Origin: Cucumis sativus
Lineage: Eukaryota > Streptophyta > Magnoliopsida > Cucurbitales > Cucurbitaceae
NCBI RefSeq assembly: GCF_000004075.3
Contig: NC_026655.2
Span: 21,437,489 to 21,501,488, forward strand
Length of the DNA stretch: 64,000 bases
Direction of reading: 5' to 3'
The position numbers and the translations under genes are program-made. Under the pieces are notes generated by a model. It searched no databases. It was not told the DNA's origin and saw only the letters and a list, made by a program, of their open reading frames with translations. This document shows, piece by piece, positions 59,601 to 64,000 of this stretch (position 1 is the first letter of the stretch; each line of letters opens with the position of its first letter).

Positions 59601-60980
59601 GAAAAATATTAAAATAATTAATTAGACATTTGAAAATTGAAAGAACCAAAATGAATTAAATAAGAAAGCACATTAGAGGGTTGTGTTTATTATCGTTTTA
59701 ATCATGTAATTTCATCTCTGCTCTTGAAAGACTATTTAGTTTGAGTATTTTTAAGTTTTAACCTTGGAATGTTGAAAATGTTATATATGAAGATATTAGA
59801 TATATATTTTAAATACCAAATTAATAAATAATTCAAACAAAATATAATATTGTATCAATTTGAACCCAATTCTACCCATTTAATTATATCATCATCCACT
59901 ACAAGTCACGATTAAAAAATGTTGTTGAATGATTGTGAAATTGTTAAAATTATTGTGTTATTTTCAAAATTAATGTAACACTTCATTTAAATACAATTTT
60001 CGTAAATATTAATTGATTTCAACTTATTTAAAACGTGAACATTTAATCATTTCAACCTCACTTCCACGTTCCACATGGTGATCTAAAATAAAATAATTTG
60101 AAGTGATATAAGAGCCTATTTGTTTAAAAAATTGTTACGAAACTTTCAAATCATTTCATTATTTAAAATCTAACATAGGAGCTATATAACACGTATTAAA
60201 TTATTTTTATTTGAAGCGATAGTAGATATAATTGATGTATTCTATTATATTCGATTAAGTAGGTATTTGTAAATACAAAATGAGGATAAAAAAAATTGAA
60301 TAAATTTAAATGGAAGATATTTAGAAAGTAATTATAAAAGGATATCACCAAAAAAGGTAAAATTATGATTTTACCAAAGAAGGGAAGGGAAGGGGAGGGA
60401 AGGGAAGGGTTGCCAAAAAAGAAGAAAGAAAAGGAAGGGAAAGGGGGAAAAGGGAGAGGATGAACGGCTAGGATGAAAGGAAATATGGTGGGGTCAGAGG
60501 ACAATGAGAGTGGAGTCCACAAAGATGGTACATAATAAAAGCTGTGTAGTGTCCCACAGCTGAAATAAACCATTACCTCAGTAGTAGTTGGGATTTATGG
60601 AATAATTGGAACTACAAAATCAATTATTTCTTTTGCCTCTTTTCTTTTTTTTGGTCTACCATTTCATCCATACAAAAATTAGAAATATAATATATATATA
60701 TACCCTACAAAGTATAATATTTTCTTTTCATAAAATGTATATAATTTATTTTTTAAGTTAACTTTTATAAACATAACAAAACACAATAATATTTACGGCC
60801 TACGTAGAAAAAACAAAAGACCATGAAACGGTTTCTCTTTTTTCTTTTTCTTTCTTCTTTGCAATTTATTCATATTCTCTTTTCATATTTTAGATTTTCT
60901 TTCCTATATTCTTAAACAATTTACTTTTTTGTCTAGATCTTTTATTTCATCTTCACCGTTTTTCACAAGATTTTTTTTAA
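56662..60980. other. AT-rich intergenic stretch upstream of the expansin gene
   Basis: No gene recognised. The first few hundred bases are the expansin promoter. It includes an A-run at about 57848-57868, a 24-base direct duplication (tttgtcgagcttagcttaca and onward) at 58307-58353, TA tracts near 58757 and 59004-59022, and a G/A-rich tract at 60375-60450 (aagggaaggggagggaaggg). Confidence 0.45.
58307..58353 (+). repeat. 24-base direct tandem duplication
   Basis: Two consecutive copies of a 24-base unit beginning tttgtcgagcttagcttaca. The first ends in gaattg-like bases just before the second starts. Confidence 0.85.
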
Positions 60981-60999
60981 TCTACTTCATATTCCTCAT

Positions 61000-61400
61000 A
61001 TTCGAGAATATCAAGATCGTTTTGACATGGTCTAAACGATCGTTTATCATTGTGAACACGATGGTAAACGATCATTTAAATTTGAAAACTTTTTTCCATC
61101 GTTGAAAAAGAACTACATGATCGTGTTAATATGATCTAAACGATTACTTACCATAGTTAACATGATCGTTTAGATTTGAAGTCATTTTTCTATCGTTTAA
61201 AAAGAACTACGCAATCGTGTAGATATGATCTAAACAATCGCTTACCATAGTCAACACGATCGTTTAGTATGATCAACACAATTGTTTAAGATTGAAGCAT
61301 TTTTCCCACCGTTAAAAAGAACTACATGATCATGTATATATCATGAGCTAAACGATCGTAGATCATTCGTTTGGACTGTAGCACACAATCATTTAGAAGA
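61000..61400. repeat. Degenerate tandem array with aaacgatcgttta palindromes
   Basis: Three to four units of about 94-115 bases share aaagaactac (at about 61108, 61202 and 61317), atgatctaaacgat, accatagtcaacacgatcgt and a tttttccatcgtt block. The self-complementary word acgatcgt recurs. The units diverge by indels. It is non-coding and resembles a dispersed satellite-like repeat. Confidence 0.85.
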
Positions 61401-62041
61401 AGATTACTCACACAGGTGTGACCGATTAATCGCGTGTTGACTAGGGTATTTTTCATTGTAAGTTTGTGGGTTTTTTTGTTTTCGAAATTTTAATTTTCTA
61501 CGTGTTATAAATATTTTACAAGTTTGTTATACTTTTTTAAAAAACCCTTTTTTGAAAGCAATAAAAATGAAGGAAAATGATTAAAATTAATAAATGAGAA
61601 TTTAGCTTCGGGATAACTTAAGTATACTAAGAATAAGAATGCAAAAATTGATAGAAATTATTTGAATTAAATTGTGAAACTTCAACAATAATTGATTGAT
61701 GAATATAATCGATCATTTTTACTAATCATACTCATAATTCATAAATCTAGGAAATATTTGCAATAGTTAGTTAATTCAAGCTAACATATGAACTAATAGG
61801 ACAAATGATTAGAAAAATATGTAAGAATTTCATAGTTAGAAAAATATACAATATGGATATATAAAATAAATATACGATGTGGATATATAAAATAAACTTT
61901 AACACAAGTTTCATAGATGCATGCATGCAGTACACCGTTTCACAATATCGTAATTTAACTCAATTTTCAGCAAGGTGAAATGACGACGATGTTATTAGCT
62001 GCGGCAACAGTGGTAGCGTTGGCAACGTACTAAGGCCCTCC
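61401..62041. other. AT-rich spacer
   Basis: No gene. Near-duplicate atatggatatataaaataaa words occur at about 61853 and 61877. Confidence 0.4.
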
Positions 62042-62373
62042 AATTCATTTTTCAACTCGCTCCCCCACTTTGGCTCTCAGATCCATCAATGCCGATAAAA
62101 AATCCTTCAATTCCTCCAATCGCATCCCTTCCACTGCCTCAAATTTTGACACAAAATCACGATTAAACTCCGCTACAGGAATGTAACTCTCCGCTGGCTT
62201 CGGTGGCGACAATTTTTCGGTGAGATAGCGATCCAAAAGCACATCGACATCGGGATGACTGAAACAAAAAAAACCCTATCATTGGGAGAGAAGACGATAA
62301 TGGTGCTCCGTAAAGAACACATAGAGCTCGCCGACTTTCTTGAAAAGTCCGACAAGACATTTTGAAAACGTAA
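62042..62373 (-). pseudogene. Type I MADS-box (AGL61/62-like) pseudogene, truncated and frameshifted
   Basis: On the minus strand three frames in succession give one protein. First VTFSKCLVGLFKKVGELYVF (second half of a MADS box), then TIIVFSPNDRVFF, then HPDVDVLLDRYLTEKLS, PPKPAESYIPVAEFNRDF and LKDFLSALMDLRAKVGERVE before a stop at 62042-62044. This is the pattern of M-alpha type I MADS genes, which act in endosperm and gametophyte development. At least two frameshifts, altered key residues (KRR to KCL) and loss of the first 20 or so residues show it is dead. The 5' break coincides with the start of an LTR-like sequence. Confidence 0.85.
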
Positions 62374-62374
62374 C

Positions 62375-62534
62375 TTCAATAATTATTACCGTAATTACAG
62401 TGATTTGGTTATATAGTTGGAAAATAATTATTGTATTTATTATTTCCTTATGTTGTAGTATTTTTTGTATAACTATACTTGTATTATTGGAAGTTAATAA
62501 AGAAATAAACCTTTTTATTCAATAATAAACAACA
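62375..62534 (+). repeat. Probable 3' part of an old copia-type LTR
   Basis: AT-rich block ending in tattcaataataaaca, directly followed by a primer-binding-site-like sequence. The left limit, next to the MADS pseudogene, is not defined by a clear TG. Confidence 0.45.
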
Positions 62535-63008
62535 TGGTATCATAGCTTTCTAACCTAGGTCCTGTGTAGCCGTCGTCATCACTCCTCCTGCCGTGAAACT
62601 CACCGGAGAAGATGAGATCTCCCTGTTTAGTTTGTCTTCGTCCAGGCAACACCTTCGCGCATCAGTTCGATTCACAAATCAATCTGTCTTCGTCCTGAAA
62701 ACTCCCTTTGCTGCCGTGAATCTTTTCTTTGATTCGCACCAGATCTATCTCTGTTTCTTATGCAGATCGACTCCTCCAAAGCTTCCGTTCCATTCAAGTA
62801 TCATTCTTCAGTAATTTGGTCGTTCATCTTGCTCAGATCTAAACCCGTCCGCCCATCATTGTTTTTTTTCTCGTCCTTTTTCAGATCGATTGTATCTCTC
62901 CATTTGCGCGCATCATTCGCGCATCATTTGTTCAATTTACGTGCTCAGTTTGTACATCACACTTCGCACATCTTCAGATTCAGCTGATTCACTTGTTCAA
63001 GTGCCTAG
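62535..63008 (+). mobile_element. Copia-type primer-binding site and leader, truncated
   Basis: atggtatcatagctttctaa at 62534-62553 matches the tRNA-iMet primer-binding site TGGTATCAGAGC with one mismatch. A GC-richer leader follows (cctgtgtagccgtcgtcatc and onward). It is broken at 63009 by the insertion of a different copia LTR. No gag frame is recognisable. Confidence 0.5.
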
Positions 63009-64000
63009 TGTTGGATCGGTATGGCAACCCTAGAAGGAGTGAATAAGGTTTAAATAAACTTTTTTGACAAATAAAAAGTAAAATCAACTAATTAGATACT
63101 TTTTAAATTTAAATAAAGAACTTTGTAAACTTTGTTAAATAATAAGATTGATAAAAATATATGAATGGAAGTATGCAATCAAACTCAACCAATAAGAATA
63201 TGTAACTAAAATTAAATTAAAAAATAATTAGAAAAGAGTTAGAGAAGAAGACACCGTAATTTTATAGTGGTTCGGTTAAACTCAACCTACATCCACTTTT
63301 CCAAGCACCTCTTGGGATTTTGATTGAAAATCTTCTTTGGACTCTTTCCACGGATTTGAGCCGAATCGATTCTTGCTCCTTTTTCGGGTTCAAGAGTAAA
63401 CCCGATCTTTTCCATGGGTTATGATCTAACCGTTACAATATGTTGAAGTTTTTAAATCACACAAAAAAAAACTCTCTAAAAGAGTGAGTATACAATTTGA
63501 AGCTCACAAATTTAATCCTCACAATACAATAAGAAGCTCTCAAGAATAAGATGAAAAGAATAAAAATAGGAAGCTTTAGAGAGAATAACAATGTTGGCTT
63601 TTTGCTTGAAGATTGTAAAGATTTAATGATCTTGTCTTTTAAAATTTGGGAAAAGTGAGTATTTAAAAAAAGAGGAAAGATAAATTCAAAATCATTTTGG
63701 TTAATTAGATATAAGTAAAAGAAAAATGAATGGTTGAGATTTAAACTTAATTAGCAGTCAGACACAATACAAATAATAATATAATAATATATCTTTTCAA
63801 AATATTTTGTTTAAAAAGAAACCAATAAAGCAACTTCACCATCTTTTAAAAAAACTAGCCGTTAGACACAAGGAAAAATAATAATATTAGAGTAATTTTC
63901 TTTTTAAGTTCATTTTCTTTATAAAAGCCAATAAAACATAACAAAAAGCCACATTTGTTACTCCTTCATTGCTCCGAGTGGCTTTCTCTAATTAGTTCAA
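63009..64000 (-). repeat. Copia LTR of the 19.8-kb family, minus orientation, cut by window edge
   Basis: Begins tgttggatcggtatggcaac, the reverse complement of the LTR end gttgccataccgatccaaca at 20972-20991, and stays collinear with the reverse complement of the LTR to the window edge, which corresponds to about base 20020. Roughly 260 more bases are expected outside. The left flank cctag (63004-63008) would be the target duplication. It may be solo or the 3' LTR of a minus-strand element. Confidence 0.9.

Overview
This is a plant nuclear window: AT-rich DNA, short exons split by GT..AG introns, and several kinds of degraded LTR retrotransposons and DNA transposons. The gene families are angiosperm ones (PSK, ATL RING-H2, GH17+X8, MBD5/6, RLCK-VII, FDM/XS-XH, alpha-expansin). 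The repeat families look cucurbit-like to me (Cucumis or a relative), but that is an impression from the repeats and was not tested.

Layout. (1) 1-22.4 kb is a rearranged, transposon-rich cluster. It holds two near-identical phytosulfokine-type peptide precursor genes (2012-2346 and 9277-9611, plus strand). It also holds an ATL-type RING-H2 family: a partial gene at the left edge, an intact gene at 14.6-15.1 kb, two decayed copies at 10.1 and 21.1 kb, and an intact divergent gene at 21.9-22.4 kb. Between them lie a copia RNase H/LTR remnant split by a 1.27-kb non-autonomous CACTA-like element, a two-gene PIF/Harbinger remnant, a Ty1-copia element whose PBS/gag end (8.4-9.0 kb) and pol/3' LTR end (16.6-21.0 kb) are 7.6 kb apart, and a nested pair of large LTRs in opposite orientation (10.7-14.4 kb). 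(2) 22.4-56.7 kb is ordinary genic DNA: a GH17 beta-1,3-glucanase with an X8 domain (minus), an MBD5/6-like methyl-CpG-binding protein (plus), an APK1/PBL-type receptor-like cytoplasmic kinase (plus), an FDM-type XS/XH protein of RNA-directed DNA methylation (plus), and an alpha-expansin (minus). AT-rich intergenic stretches with simple and tandem repeats separate them. (3) 56.7-64 kb is gene-poor: a cgatcgttta-type repeat array, a frameshifted type I MADS-box pseudogene truncated beside an old copia LTR/PBS, and a minus-strand copy of the same 1.2-kb copia LTR seen at 19.8-21.0 kb, running off the right edge.

Working together. The neighbours do not form an operon-like system. The most interesting local unit is the PSK + ATL pair, a sulfated-peptide hormone gene convergent with a membrane RING-H2 ligase gene. 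It has been duplicated, reshuffled and invaded by transposons. Both PSK copies keep an intact precursor architecture, but the hormone core reads YVYTC instead of YIYTQ. The MBD5/6-like and FDM-like genes both belong to DNA-methylation silencing; their nearness is probably chance.
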